From positions 4,252,501 through 4,316,500 of the forward strand of contig NZ_CP114786.1 of assembly GCF_027359675.1 (NCBI RefSeq): a DNA stretch of 64,000 nucleotides, written 5' to 3'. This DNA is from Roseibium sp. Sym1. GTDB taxonomy: Bacteria; Pseudomonadota; Alphaproteobacteria; Rhizobiales; Stappiaceae. Positions 33,660-43,367 of the stretch are shown here, piece after piece (position 1 is the stretch's first letter; each line of letters begins with the position of its first letter). The position numbers were made by a program, and so were the translations under genes. The notes under the pieces were generated by a model. It did no database searches. It had not been told where the DNA came from and worked only from the letters and a program-made list of their open reading frames with translations.

Positions 33660-33951
33660 GGCAAAGGCCTTCGTTCCGGTTTCGGCCGAGCGTATCCGCA
33701 AACCGGCGGATTTTGACCCGTCGCGGGCGGGCCGTCGCGTCCGACGAGGGCGACGTGACCTGGTGGTCTACCTGCCGCCTGTTTCCAGGTCCGGCGGGAT
33801 CGTGGCGTTCCGGCAAGAAAGCCTCTAGTATCGGCAGAAATTCGGAGTTCACATCTGCGCAGGACCGGCCTGGCAAAGGCTTTCCCCGATCGGGCGGCAG
33901 CAGGTGTTGCAGCGGAGCCGATAGCCGCAGGTTCAACCTGAGACGGATGCA

Positions 33952-34977
33952 ATGACCCCACCAAGTCCGGACAACATCATGAAGGTCGCAAGCGGCTACG
34001 GCGTCTCCAGGGCGCTGCTGTCCGCCGTCGGTCTCGGCCTCTATACCAAACTCGCCGACGGACCATTGACCCTTGACCAGATCATGGAGGAGTACGGGTT
34101 CCGGCGGCGGCCCGCCATGGATCTGCTGGACCTGCTGGTCTCGGCGGAACTGCTGGGGCGCACAGGGGACGGAGAGGGCGCGCTGTATCACAATACCGAG
34201 GAAACGGCCGCGTTCCTGGTTCGCAACAAGCCGGACTATATCGGCGGCATTCTCGAGCTTTGGGACCAGCGCAACTACCGCTTCTGGGCGGATCTTGTGG
34301 AGGCCGTGCGAAGCGGAAAACCGCAGAGCGAAACGAAACACGACGACGCCCCGTTCTTTGAAACACTCTACAGCGACCCGGCACGGCTGCATGCCTTCAT
34401 GGAGGCAATGAACGGCGCTTCGATCCGCAATTTCGAGACCCTGGCGAAGGCGTTTCCGTTTGACCGCTATGCCACCATGACGGATGTGGGCGGAGCCGAT
34501 GCGCTGCTTTCGCGCACGGTGGCCGCCGCGCATCCGCATATCCGATGCAAGAGCTTCGATCTTCCCGCCGTGACGGAAATCGCCGCCGGCAAGATCGCCG
34601 CGGACGGGTTGAACGATCGGGTCGAGGCGGTCGCGGGGGATTTCTTCACCGAGCCCCTGCCCAAGGCCGACATCGTGACCATGGGCATGATCCTTCACGA
34701 CTGGAGCCTGGAGCGGAAGAAGGATCTGGTGAAGAAGGCCTATGATGCCCTGCCGCCCGGCGGCGCGCTCATTGCGATCGAGGCGTTGATCGACGATGCC
34801 CGGCGCACCAACACGTTCGGCCTGTTCATCTCGCTCACCATGCTGATCGAGCTTGGCGACGCGTTCGACTTCACGAATGCGGAATTTGTCGCGTGGTGCC
34901 GCGAAGCCGGCTTCAGCAGGTTTGAGGTCATTCCTCTCGAAGGCCCCTCAAGCGCGGCGATTGCCTACAAGTCATAG
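33952..34977 (+). CDS. Class I SAM-dependent O-methyltransferase (acetylserotonin OMT-like)
   Basis: 341 residues. An N-terminal dimerisation winged helix (about 1-85) is followed by a Rossmann SAM domain. The glycine motif is DVGGADALLSRTVAAAHP, the acidic loop FDLPAV, and the motif GDFFTEPLPKADIVTMGMILHDWS holds the conserved His-Asp pair of small-molecule O-methyltransferases. The substrate is unknown: hydroxyneurosporene-like and phenolic substrates both occur in the family. No obvious partner gene; convergent with the adenylate cyclase. Confidence 0.88.
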   Translation: MTPPSPDNIMKVASGYGVSRALLSAVGLGLYTKLADGPLTLDQIMEEYGFRRRPAMDLLDLLVSAELLGRTGDGEGALYHNTEETAAFLVRNKPDYIGGILELWDQRNYRFWADLVEAVRSGKPQSETKHDDAPFFETLYSDPARLHAFMEAMNGASIRNFETLAKAFPFDRYATMTDVGGADALLSRTVAAAHPHIRCKSFDLPAVTEIAAGKIAADGLNDRVEAVAGDFFTEPLPKADIVTMGMILHDWSLERKKDLVKKAYDALPPGGALIAIEALIDDARRTNTFGLFISLTMLIELGDAFDFTNAEFVAWCREAGFSRFEVIPLEGPSSAAIAYKS

Positions 34978-34993
34978 CCCGCCCGGGGCCGCG

Positions 34994-36808
34994 TCAAACC
35001 AGCAGCCGGATCACGTCGATGGGTTCGGCCTTGCCCTTGACCGTTTGCAGACCGATCGACTGGCGGTCGATCGTGCTGTCGAGGTTATGGGTGATCTCTT
35101 CGGAAGCCAGGATGATGACGTCCGCCTTGTCGTCGATTTCCTTGCCGAGGCTTTCCAGGCGTGAAGCGACGTTCACCGTGTCACCGATCACCGTGTAGTT
35201 GACCCGTTCGGGGGCGCCGATGTCGCCGACGACCAGCGGTCCCATGTGCAGGCCGATGCGGATGCGCACCGGGGCGTCTCCACGGGCGACGCGCTCCGCG
35301 TTGTCCGCGCGGATGACGCGGGCCATTGCGATTGCGGCCCGGGCCGCAGGTTCCGCCGGGTTGTCGAGTGTTTCCGGCGCGCCCCAGAACGCCATCACGC
35401 TGTCGCCGATATACTTGTCGATCGTGCCGCCCTCGCGGGTGATCTCCGCGCCAAGCAGCGAAAGGTGGTGATTGACGAATGCGGCGGTCTCGGTCGCGGA
35501 CATTCCTTCGGAGACGGAAGTGAATCCGGCGATGTCGGTAAAGAGCACCGCCACCTCACGTTCCTCCGGCGGCGCTTCGGCGCGGCCTTCGCTCAGGAGT
35601 TTTTGAACCAGGGTGGTTGGCAGATAACGGTTGAAGGCCGTCAGGCCGCTGACCATGGCGTTGAAGCCCTTGGACAGGTCGTCCAGTTCCCGGATCACGC
35701 TGGCGGGCAGGGGCTCCACGGCGGTCAGATTGAGGCTGGCAACCTCCTTGGCCGCGCCCGACGCCCGTTGCACGGGCCGGGCGATCCGTTGGGCAAGCAG
35801 GACCGCACCAATCAGGGAAAGCAGCAGCAGCCCGGCGCCGACAACGGCAGCGGCCAGCAACTGCTTGAGCGGCTGGTCCAGGAATTCCGCCGGAAAGTGG
35901 ACGCCGATGCGCACTGGCAAGCCCAGAAGGTTGTCGTTCTTCTGTTCCAGAATGACAAAACGCCTGATGCCGTTGCCATCATAGCCCTCATGAAGGGCGA
36001 GGTTGTCCGAAAGACCGAAGGAGGCGTTCTTAAGCTTCGGCAGGTCCTCGAAGGATTTCAGGAAATCGTCCGGAACCTGGGAGACGTGCAGCAGCGGGGT
36101 TTCGCTCGTGAGGCTGTCGAACTTCCTGTGCAGGTCCGGGTGGCCGACAATCTTCCGAGAGTTCTCCTGCATCAGGAAAACAGTGATGTCGTCGGTCGAT
36201 GCGTGCCAGGTTATTTCCGAAACACGGTCCAGCGACATGCCGATGAGCAAGCTGCCACGGTAGGTCTTGCCATCGAAAAGCGGGCGCACAAAGACAAAAT
36301 AGGTGTGTTTGCGGCCGGGCATGTAGAACGGTTCGCTCCAGAAGGCGCCGGACTGTTGCCGTGCCTGTTGCGTCAGGGGAACCAGGATAGGCAGGTCCGC
36401 CGCAAGGTCGATATCGCCGCCAAGAAGGGTGCCGTCCGCGTCGCCGCGGTCGACATCGACACCACGGCCGGTTTCATCGACAAGAATGAGGAAGGAAACC
36501 TGCTCCATCGGCGCCAGCGCGCCGTGAAGATAACCGGTCAGCAGTTCGGGGTCGTCGAAACGGAGCTCCTCGCGTTCCCACGACAAGCGCGTGAATTCGG
36601 CCGTTTCGGTGACGGCGTGGAGCTGTTCGACGAACGCGGTTTCCGCCGAATCCATCCCGATATCGACCAGCGTACCGCCAAGCTCGCGCACGACAGCAGC
36701 CGATGTCACCGCCTGGATGACCAGGATCGCGGCCGCCGTCACCAGCACGAAGGCGCCGATCACGGTTGCCAGGGTCGGTGTGATAAAGAGCTTTCTGCGC
36801 GCTGCCAA
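34994..36808 (-). CDS. Membrane-bound class III adenylate/guanylate cyclase
   Basis: 604 residues. The first membrane helix (about 14-36) and second (about 310-335) flank a dCache-like periplasmic sensor. A HAMP segment leads to a class III cyclase domain from about residue 410: metal-binding VLFTDIAGFTSVSE, IDKYIGDSVMAFWGAPE with the second Asp, and R/N transition-state residues in VNVASRLESLGKEI. It makes a cyclic nucleotide in response to a periplasmic signal. Upstream lies the terminator of the SulP gene on the same strand, so it has its own promoter. Confidence 0.93.
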   Translation of the reverse strand: MAARRKLFITPTLATVIGAFVLVTAAAILVIQAVTSAAVVRELGGTLVDIGMDSAETAFVEQLHAVTETAEFTRLSWEREELRFDDPELLTGYLHGALAPMEQVSFLILVDETGRGVDVDRGDADGTLLGGDIDLAADLPILVPLTQQARQQSGAFWSEPFYMPGRKHTYFVFVRPLFDGKTYRGSLLIGMSLDRVSEITWHASTDDITVFLMQENSRKIVGHPDLHRKFDSLTSETPLLHVSQVPDDFLKSFEDLPKLKNASFGLSDNLALHEGYDGNGIRRFVILEQKNDNLLGLPVRIGVHFPAEFLDQPLKQLLAAAVVGAGLLLLSLIGAVLLAQRIARPVQRASGAAKEVASLNLTAVEPLPASVIRELDDLSKGFNAMVSGLTAFNRYLPTTLVQKLLSEGRAEAPPEEREVAVLFTDIAGFTSVSEGMSATETAAFVNHHLSLLGAEITREGGTIDKYIGDSVMAFWGAPETLDNPAEPAARAAIAMARVIRADNAERVARGDAPVRIRIGLHMGPLVVGDIGAPERVNYTVIGDTVNVASRLESLGKEIDDKADVIILASEEITHNLDSTIDRQSIGLQTVKGKAEPIDVIRLLV

Positions 36809-36908
36809 GGTACGGATCCATCTGCCGGTCAGGAACGAACCACAAGATCAATATCTGTTGCGGACACTTTGGAGAAGGGCAATCCGGGCCCGGCAATCGA
36901 GACCGGTC

Positions 36909-36941
36909 AAAAAAAGACCCGCAGGGCGGCGCCTGCGGGTC
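36909..36941 (-). terminator. Rho-independent terminator of the SulP gene
   Basis: A 10 bp stem (36916-36925 with 36932-36941) with a seven-T run on the minus strand. It separates the SulP gene from the cyclase gene. Confidence 0.9.
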
Positions 36942-36961
36942 CGGCTTTGGGCGTCCGTACC

Positions 36962-38545
36962 CTAGGAGGCCTTTTCCGTTTCGTCGAACTTGTGGCCGTA
37001 ATCGACCGCGATTTCGTAGTCCGGGTCTTCCAGGACGGAGACTTCGACAAGGTTGCCCGCCTTTTCAAGGAGGCGCTGACAGTCCGGCGAGAGATGTCGC
37101 AGGTGCAGGCGCTTGCCGGCAGCTTCGTATTTGGAGGCCAGGGCGTCGATCGCTTCAAGTCCCGAATGGTCGACCACGCGGCTGTCGATGAAGTCGACGA
37201 CGACATCATCCGGATCGTTCGCGGGATTGAACAGGTCGGTGAAGCCGGTGGTCGAGCCGAAGAACAGAGGGCCGCTCAGACGATACACCTTCCAGCCTTC
37301 CTTGCTGGTGCCGATACGCGCGCTGATGCGGCTTGCCGCGTTCCAGGCATAGGCCAGTGCGGAGATGATGACACCGACAACGACGGCGACCGCCAGATCG
37401 GCATAGACTGTGACACAGGTGACCACGATCATCACCAGCGCGTCGGTCAGCGGGATCTTGTGAACGATCTTCAGGCTGGTCCAGGCGAAGGTGCCGATGA
37501 CCACCATGAACATGACGCCCACAAGGGCCGCCACCGGGATCCGTTCGATCAGCGGCGAAGCAACCACGATGAAGGACAGCAGGAACAGGGCCGCCGCAAT
37601 TCCGGAGATGCGGGTGCGGGCACCGGATTTCACGTTGATCATCGACTGGCCGATCATGGCGCAGCCGCCCATGCCGCCGAAGAAGCCGGTGACCACGTTG
37701 GCTGTGCCCTGGGCCAGGCACTCCTTGGAAGCACCGCCCTTGGTGTTGGTCAGGTCGGCGACAAGATTGAGCGTCAGCAGCGACTCGATCAGACCGATGG
37801 CGGCCAGGATGACGGCATAGGGGAAGATGATCTGAAGGGTTTCCAGGGTCAGCGGGACCATCGGGATATGGAACTGGGGAAGTCCGCCTGCGATGGAGGC
37901 CAGGTCGCCGACCGAGCGTGTGTCCAGGTTGAAGCCGAGCACGAGGGCGGTCACCACCAGGATACCGGCCAGCGGCGCCGGGAAAGCCTTGGTGAGCCTT
38001 GGCAGGAACCAGATGACGGCCATGGTCAGCGCGACCAGGCCAAGCGTCAGGTAAAGCTGGAAGCCGCTCATCCAGGTCAGGCCACCGGCGCCGTCCGGGA
38101 CCTTGAACTGTCCCATCTGGGCCAGGAAGATCACGATTGCCAGGCCGTTGACGAAACCGAGCATGACCGGATGCGGCACCATGCGGATGAACTTGCCCCA
38201 TTTGAGCAGGCCTACGCCGATCTGGAGAATGCCCATCAGCACCACGGTCGCGAACAGGTACTCGACACCGTGCTGGGCCACGAGCGCGACCATCACCACG
38301 GCGAGCGCGCCGGTTGCACCGGAAATCATGCCGGGCCGCCCGCCGATACAGGCGGTGATGAGGCCGACAAAGAAAGCCGCGTAAAGCCCGACCAGCGGGT
38401 TGACCCCAGCGACGAACGCAAACGCAACTGCCTCGGGAACCAGTGCAAGAGCCACGGTCAGACCGGCGAGAAGTTCGGTTTTGATGCGCGAGGCATCCAT
38501 TTTTACATGTTTGACAGGCGCAACGCCCTCGGCACGTGCTGACAC
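36962..38545 (-). CDS. SulP-family anion transporter with STAS domain
   Basis: 527 residues from GTG 38545, supported by GGAG six bases upstream. About 11-14 membrane helices with the SulP signature region near the start (LALVPEAVAFAFVAGVNPLVGLYAAFF) and GGMGGCAMIGQSMINVKSGARTRIS. The C-terminal STAS domain (about 400-500) includes VVVDFIDSRVVDHSGLEAIDAL. Members carry bicarbonate, sulfate or other anions; bicarbonate or sulfate is equally possible here. A 629-base noncoding region lies upstream. Confidence 0.93.
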   Translation of the reverse strand: MSARAEGVAPVKHVKMDASRIKTELLAGLTVALALVPEAVAFAFVAGVNPLVGLYAAFFVGLITACIGGRPGMISGATGALAVVMVALVAQHGVEYLFATVVLMGILQIGVGLLKWGKFIRMVPHPVMLGFVNGLAIVIFLAQMGQFKVPDGAGGLTWMSGFQLYLTLGLVALTMAVIWFLPRLTKAFPAPLAGILVVTALVLGFNLDTRSVGDLASIAGGLPQFHIPMVPLTLETLQIIFPYAVILAAIGLIESLLTLNLVADLTNTKGGASKECLAQGTANVVTGFFGGMGGCAMIGQSMINVKSGARTRISGIAAALFLLSFIVVASPLIERIPVAALVGVMFMVVIGTFAWTSLKIVHKIPLTDALVMIVVTCVTVYADLAVAVVVGVIISALAYAWNAASRISARIGTSKEGWKVYRLSGPLFFGSTTGFTDLFNPANDPDDVVVDFIDSRVVDHSGLEAIDALASKYEAAGKRLHLRHLSPDCQRLLEKAGNLVEVSVLEDPDYEIAVDYGHKFDETEKAS

Positions 38546-39174
38546 GAGCTGCTCCAGATAATGTGATGGTTATTGTAAGGTCAGCGCCAGACCTGCCCGA
38601 CTCTGGCTCTTTGACCTGGATCAAGTTGAGGTCTTCTAATCGATTTTTTGCATTGCAGCAAGTTTTCGGCCGGGACGCTGCCATGCAGACATCTGGAAAG
38701 TCCACAGGCCAGGCTGTTGGAACACGAAAAAGGTCGCGGAAGAACGGGTTCAGTGTAGTTTATTTAAGATTAAATTTAATATATTCATGAGTATAATTTA
38801 CGGGATTGCAGAATTTGTTTGAGTAATATTCTATTATTCCTGAATAAAGCTTTTTCGCGGCAATAATCATGGGTTGTTATTTTGATTTTTGTTCGGAGTA
38901 ATTGCATTGCGCTTGTGCTGGTCTTTCTGGCGAAGTCCGTGCGCGCTCCTGATTTCCTGCCGGTCTACGCGACCGGTTCGCAGGTGCCGGAGTGGCCGTC
39001 CGAGTATTTTTCGCCGTGGTCCTGTCACAATATGCAACCGGATTGCAAACAGGTTGCATACGCGACTTTGTTTCACGTAGGGTTGGTCTTTCAGAGGTCG
39101 CGCCGTCGTGTCTGGCGACGCGAAGGAAATGGATGTTTGCCTTGAGCGGTTTTCTTCAGATCGGGAGAATGTAG
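38546..39174. other. Long AT-rich intergenic region with an inverted repeat
   Basis: Divergent promoter region for the SulP gene and the binding-protein-like gene. Bases about 38755-38880 are markedly AT-rich. An exact 9 bp inverted repeat (39031-39039 / 39052-39060) sits 115 bases before the plus-strand gene. No supported reading frame. Confidence 0.7.
39031..39060. promoter_or_regulatory. Inverted repeat TATGCAACC/GGTTGCATA, candidate operator
   Basis: Perfect 9 bp arms with a 12-base spacer that itself contains another TTGCAA. The TTGCA core is repeated at about 13-base steps. It lies upstream of the gene at 39175; the cognate regulator is unknown. Confidence 0.55.
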
Positions 39175-39918
39175 ATGCGCCGGCTCACCCTGTGTGCCTT
39201 CATCAGCCTCTTCGTTCTCATTGACGCCGCCCGCGCCCAGGACACGCTGCGCTTTTCCGGTTTCGATGCTCCGAACCTGACACCGAAGGCCGAGCGGATC
39301 CTGTCCCGTGCCTATGAAGAACTCGGCATCCGGATCGAGACCGTTATCTCCAGCCCCCGCAGGGCGCTTCTGGACTCGGCCGCGGGAAAGACCGATGGCG
39401 AATTGGTACGCGTCAAGATCGCCGGATCGGCTCACGAGAGCCTGATCCGTGTGGATGTTCCGATCATCGAAGCGCGGACATTTGCCTATGCAAACAAGCC
39501 GGAGCTGCACGGGAAATCGTTTGGCGAGCTAAAGCACCTGCGCATCGGCCATGTGTCCGGGGCGCGGTTTGCGGCTGAACTTGCCAAAGGTTTTTCCGAG
39601 GTCTGGACCGCCGAGACACCGGAACAGCTGTTTGAAATGCTGCTGCGCGACCGGCTCGATCTGGTGATTGTGGGAGAGGGAACCGGCCGAAGGATTGTCC
39701 GTGAACGCGAGCTGAAGGACGTGTTCCCGCTGACGCCGTCGTTGCGGACCGTTTCCTTCTACCATTACCTGCATGAAAAACATGCCGCACTGGTGCCGAG
39801 GATAGAGGCTGTTCTCAGGAGGCAGCTTGAAGAGGCCAGGGAGGCCAGGCCGGACGACGACGTCCCCGGGGAGGCGGTTCCGGAAGAGAACGTGCTGCAC
39901 CGGATCGGAATGACCTGA
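39175..39918 (+). CDS. Periplasmic solute-binding-like protein (SBP_bac_3-type)
   Basis: 247 residues with a signal peptide (about 1-21, cleavage ARA-QD). The fold pattern matches amino-acid-type periplasmic binding proteins without a transporter: SRAYEELGIRIETVISSPRRALL is the usual start of lobe one, GKTDGELVRV a ligand-binding strand, and LLRDRLDLVIVGEGTG a hinge segment. Such stand-alone proteins are common in marine alphaproteobacteria; the ligand is unknown. Followed 35 bases later by a degenerate paralogue. Confidence 0.85.
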   Translation: MRRLTLCAFISLFVLIDAARAQDTLRFSGFDAPNLTPKAERILSRAYEELGIRIETVISSPRRALLDSAAGKTDGELVRVKIAGSAHESLIRVDVPIIEARTFAYANKPELHGKSFGELKHLRIGHVSGARFAAELAKGFSEVWTAETPEQLFEMLLRDRLDLVIVGEGTGRRIVRERELKDVFPLTPSLRTVSFYHYLHEKHAALVPRIEAVLRRQLEEAREARPDDDVPGEAVPEENVLHRIGMT

Positions 39919-39953
39919 TGGGTGCTGTGCGGCTCCAGGATAAGGACTGCCGC

Positions 39954-40166
39954 ATGACGCGCCGTGCTGCCCTGTTGTGTTTGCTGCTGTCGTTTTGGTC
40001 CGGGACTGCCTTGCACGCGAACGACCCGCTTGTTCTGTCCGGGTTTGACGCGCCAGGCCTGACACCCGTTGCGCAAGGCCATCGGGCCCTGGTTCCCCGG
40101 GTCGAAAACGCCCTCAGGAACGTCATGTCCACGGGCAGTGCCCACAACGGCGAAGGGCCGAGCTGA
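39954..40166 (+). pseudogene. Internally deleted paralogue of the upstream binding-protein gene
   Basis: 70 codons from the ATG at 39954 (AAGGA upstream). It keeps a signal peptide and the mature N-terminus (DPLVLSGFDAPGLTP, compare DTLRFSGFDAPNLTP upstream), then jumps directly to the C-terminal helix (HRALVPRVENALRN, compare HAALVPRIEAVLRR). About 165 residues between are missing while the frame is kept. It is either a remnant of a tandem duplication or a mini-protein that is still secreted. Confidence 0.8.
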
Positions 40167-40193
40167 CACCTTCGCCCAGGGGCGCCTGCTCGC

Positions 40194-41978
40194 TTATTGA
40201 CCCGCCGGTGAGCGGTTTGCTCCCGCCTGCTGCGCCTGGCCGAGGCTGGCACCAAGCAGGGCCGCCGCGCCGGCGAAGCCGCTGTCGCCACCGACCACCG
40301 TGTTGGGGACCAGTTTGCCGACAAGCCCGACCAGTTCCGGTTTGCGTTCCAGCGAGGTCAGCAGCTTTTCAAGCGCCTGCAGCAGGGCGACGCGGTCCTG
40401 GCCGAGCACGTCCACCTGGGCCCTCTGGCCGCGCGCGAGTTCTTCCAGGAACTGGCGTTCGGCACGGCCGAGGGCCGCGCGTTCCTGTTCACGCTGATTG
40501 GCCACCTGGACCGCGATCTGCGCTTCCACAAGGCGGGGCTGCTCGTCGGCGGTCGAGCGCGCCTGTTCGGTCTCGATGCGCTTCTGCTGGGCATCCGTCT
40601 CACGCTCGTAGGCGGTCGACAGCTGGTCCGCAAGTTGAACGCGCAGGCGGGAGACCAGCAGTTCAGGCGGAATGGCCGGTTCACCCAGGCGGATCTCCCT
40701 TATGTTCACGCCGGCCTTGTTGCCTTCCACCTTGATCTGCTGCTCGATGGTCTGTTCGATCGCGTCCCGGTTTTCAATCAGGTCGAGCACGCGGGTCGGC
40801 CGGACCGTGTAACTGGCCGGCTGCGCCAGTGTGCCGTCCTCGTTCCTGTCCTGGACACGGATCGAGGCGCCGGCGACATTGCGCACGATTGAGCGGATCG
40901 CAGGGGTCAGAATACGGTTCTCGATTTCCTGCAGGCCGCCGACAGAGCCGACGACAACCGGCGCGTTGTCGGGATCGACCTGCACCAGGGCACGCAGTTC
41001 CAGCGGGATGTCCCAGCCCTCGACCTTGACATAAACCGCCCGGTCGGCGGCGTCGCCCGGGATCTGTTCCTGCACGGATCGCTCGGTCTGCTGGATGTTG
41101 CCCTGCTGGTCGACGGACAGGTCGATGATGCGCTTGGTGTAGCCGCCCTTGTATTCCCAGGTTTGTACCCGGGTATCGACCAGGGTCACCTCATAGGCCT
41201 GCCGGTTGAGGTAGTAGGCGCCCGGAAACAGCGGTTCCTTCCAGATGCCCACGCAGCCCCGCGGTACCAGGGGCACGGTCAGTGCCTCGCGGGACGCCGT
41301 GGACGCGGATACCTCCTCCTCGACGCAGTTGATGCCGGGCTGGCTGACATTGGACTTGACCACGCCGACATGGCCGGCCGGGATGATGGTGGCGTTGGTG
41401 TTCTCGTCGAGGCGGACATCGAACAGGTAGCGGTTGAGGCGGTACTGGCCCGGTTTCAGGACTGTTTCCTGCGGACCGCGGAGCCCGCCATTGGTCAGGA
41501 AGGTGGCCGCGTTCAGCATCTCGCCGACATTCTCGTCCGAAATGGCAGGCGCCATGAACATGCCCGATGGCATGGCGCTCCCGTCAAGCGCCGTCAGCTG
41601 GCCGTAATAGCCTTCCGGAATGGTGATGACGTCCCATTCCTCGAAATCGTAGAGCACGCGGACCAGCGGAATGAAGTGAAAGCCGGGGCCGAGGATCTGG
41701 GCCTGGGGGCCTTTTTCGCCGTCGAGCGCGATGATGCGGCCCTCGGGCAGTTCCTTGAAGGCGTAGATGCGCTTGAGGTGGCCGACCTGGTTGGCATCGA
41801 CAAAGATGAAGGACGTGGACAGCAGCATGAAACCGCCGATCGCAATCAGGACAATCCCCATGATGCGGCTTGCGAACAGCCTGACAAGGCGATGACTGCC
41901 GGCGTGGGCCCCCGTTCGGCGCAGCATGATCGCCGCGCCCAGAAAAATCGCCAGAATTCCGATGACCACACCAAGCAT
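40194..41978 (-). CDS. SPFH/band 7 (flotillin-like) membrane protein
   Basis: 594 residues from the ATG at 41978, which has GGGAGG seven bases upstream; eight more residues are possible upstream but lack a site. Two N-terminal membrane helices (about 1-21 and 40-57) precede a long SPFH domain. A coiled-coil region rich in Gln, Glu and Ala (about 450-540) and a Gly/Ala-rich C-terminal region (LLGASLGQAQQAG) follow. SPFH proteins form large membrane rings and scaffold proteases or lipid domains. No NfeD-like partner gene is adjacent. Confidence 0.9.
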   Translation of the reverse strand: MLGVVIGILAIFLGAAIMLRRTGAHAGSHRLVRLFASRIMGIVLIAIGGFMLLSTSFIFVDANQVGHLKRIYAFKELPEGRIIALDGEKGPQAQILGPGFHFIPLVRVLYDFEEWDVITIPEGYYGQLTALDGSAMPSGMFMAPAISDENVGEMLNAATFLTNGGLRGPQETVLKPGQYRLNRYLFDVRLDENTNATIIPAGHVGVVKSNVSQPGINCVEEEVSASTASREALTVPLVPRGCVGIWKEPLFPGAYYLNRQAYEVTLVDTRVQTWEYKGGYTKRIIDLSVDQQGNIQQTERSVQEQIPGDAADRAVYVKVEGWDIPLELRALVQVDPDNAPVVVGSVGGLQEIENRILTPAIRSIVRNVAGASIRVQDRNEDGTLAQPASYTVRPTRVLDLIENRDAIEQTIEQQIKVEGNKAGVNIREIRLGEPAIPPELLVSRLRVQLADQLSTAYERETDAQQKRIETEQARSTADEQPRLVEAQIAVQVANQREQERAALGRAERQFLEELARGQRAQVDVLGQDRVALLQALEKLLTSLERKPELVGLVGKLVPNTVVGGDSGFAGAAALLGASLGQAQQAGANRSPAGQ

Positions 41979-42150
41979 TGCATGTCCTCCCGCGCGTGCC
42001 ACGATCGAGCGTTATCTGATCGCCGAGCTGGCGGAGAGTCAAACGAAGCTTCTGTAAAAATGTCATGTTTTGACGCGCCGCCGCATGAAATTTGCTCGAC
42101 GGCGCCTCATGTGAAGACTAGAACCGGCAAAAAGGCGTCCGGGAGGATAC

Positions 42151-43329
42151 ATGAAACCGACCAATCCGGTCTTTACCGGCATCGACACCACCGTGTTCGA
42201 GACCATGTCGCGCCTGGCCATGGCCCATGGAGCCGTGAACCTGGGGCAGGGGTTTCCGGATGTGGACGGGCCGGAAGACATCAGGCGCGTCGCAGCCGAG
42301 GCGCTGGTCGAGGGGCCGAACCAGTATCCGCCCATGCTGGGCCTTCCCGCCCTGCGCCAGGCGGTTGCCGACGCCAACAAGCGTTTTTACGGGCTGAACG
42401 TCGATCCGCAGAGCGAGGTCATGGTGACTTCGGGGGCGACGGAAGCGCTGGCGGATTGCCTTATCGCGCTGGTGTCTCCCGGGGATGAGGTGGTCCTGAT
42501 CGAACCACTTTACGATTGTTACCTGCCGATAGTGAAACAGGCGGGTGGCATTCCGGTACGCGTGCGTGTGACACCGCCGGACTGGTCGATGAACGAGGAT
42601 GCCCTCAGAGCGGCCTTCTCGGAGCGGACCAAGGCGATCCTGATCAACAATCCCATGAACCCGACCGCCAAGGTCTTTTCCGAACGTGAACTGCAGCTGA
42701 TCGCCGATCTGTGCATCGAGCACGACGTCTATGCGATCTGTGACGAGGTTTACGAGCATCTGGTGTTCGACGGTGCACAGCACCGGCCGCTGATGACCTT
42801 CGACGGCATGCGCGAACGCGCGGTGCGGATCGGCTCGGCCGGCAAGACCTTTTCTCTGACCGGCTGGAAAGTGGGGTACGTCACCGGACCGGCCGGGCTG
42901 ATGGATCCGATCTCCAAGGCGCATCAGTGGCTGACCTTCACCACGCCGCCCAATCTGCAAAAGGCGGTCGCCTACGGCCTTGGCAGGGACGACAGCTATT
43001 TCGCCGGTCTGACGCAGGACCTGATGTCCAAGCGCGACCGCATGGCCGCCGGTCTTGCCGGACTCGGGTTTTCGGTTCTGCCTTGCGCGGCGACCTATTT
43101 CCTGACCTGCGACATCGGCGGTCTCGGTCTCGGCCGGACGGATGTTGAGGCCTGCGAGACCCTGGTCACGCAGGCCGGTGTCGCTGCCGTTCCGGTGTCG
43201 GCCTTCTATGGTTCCGACGCGCCGACAGACTATATCCGTTTCTGTTTTTGCAAACAGGACACTGTCATTGACGAGGCGCTGACACGGCTTGCCGCTTTTC
43301 TGACTGCGGCGCGGGCCGAATCCGCCTAG
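42151..43329 (+). CDS. Class I/II PLP-dependent aminotransferase
   Basis: 392 residues. PLP lysine K232 in GSAGKTFSLTGWKVGY, NNPMNPTAKVF (Asn ligand), CDEVYEHLVF (Asp ligand) and the C-terminal RFCFCKQD segment, whose Arg binds the substrate carboxylate. It resembles the methionine/kynurenine-type (YbdL/KAT-like) aminotransferases, given the NLGQGFPDVDGPEDI start. Cytosolic amino-acid transamination. It is followed by an asparaginase gene on the same strand. Confidence 0.94.
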   Translation: MKPTNPVFTGIDTTVFETMSRLAMAHGAVNLGQGFPDVDGPEDIRRVAAEALVEGPNQYPPMLGLPALRQAVADANKRFYGLNVDPQSEVMVTSGATEALADCLIALVSPGDEVVLIEPLYDCYLPIVKQAGGIPVRVRVTPPDWSMNEDALRAAFSERTKAILINNPMNPTAKVFSERELQLIADLCIEHDVYAICDEVYEHLVFDGAQHRPLMTFDGMRERAVRIGSAGKTFSLTGWKVGYVTGPAGLMDPISKAHQWLTFTTPPNLQKAVAYGLGRDDSYFAGLTQDLMSKRDRMAAGLAGLGFSVLPCAATYFLTCDIGGLGLGRTDVEACETLVTQAGVAAVPVSAFYGSDAPTDYIRFCFCKQDTVIDEALTRLAAFLTAARAESA

Positions 43330-43367
43330 CCTCGAATTCGAGCGACCCTATTGAAATGAGAAACTAC

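Noticed and set aside
35246..38542. A 1098-codon open frame on the plus strand over the cyclase and SulP genes
   Set aside because: It runs through two well-supported opposite genes and their terminator, with no recognisable domain.
38882..39145. Short open frame before the binding-protein gene
   Set aside because: No ribosome site, no family pattern, and it covers the candidate operator.
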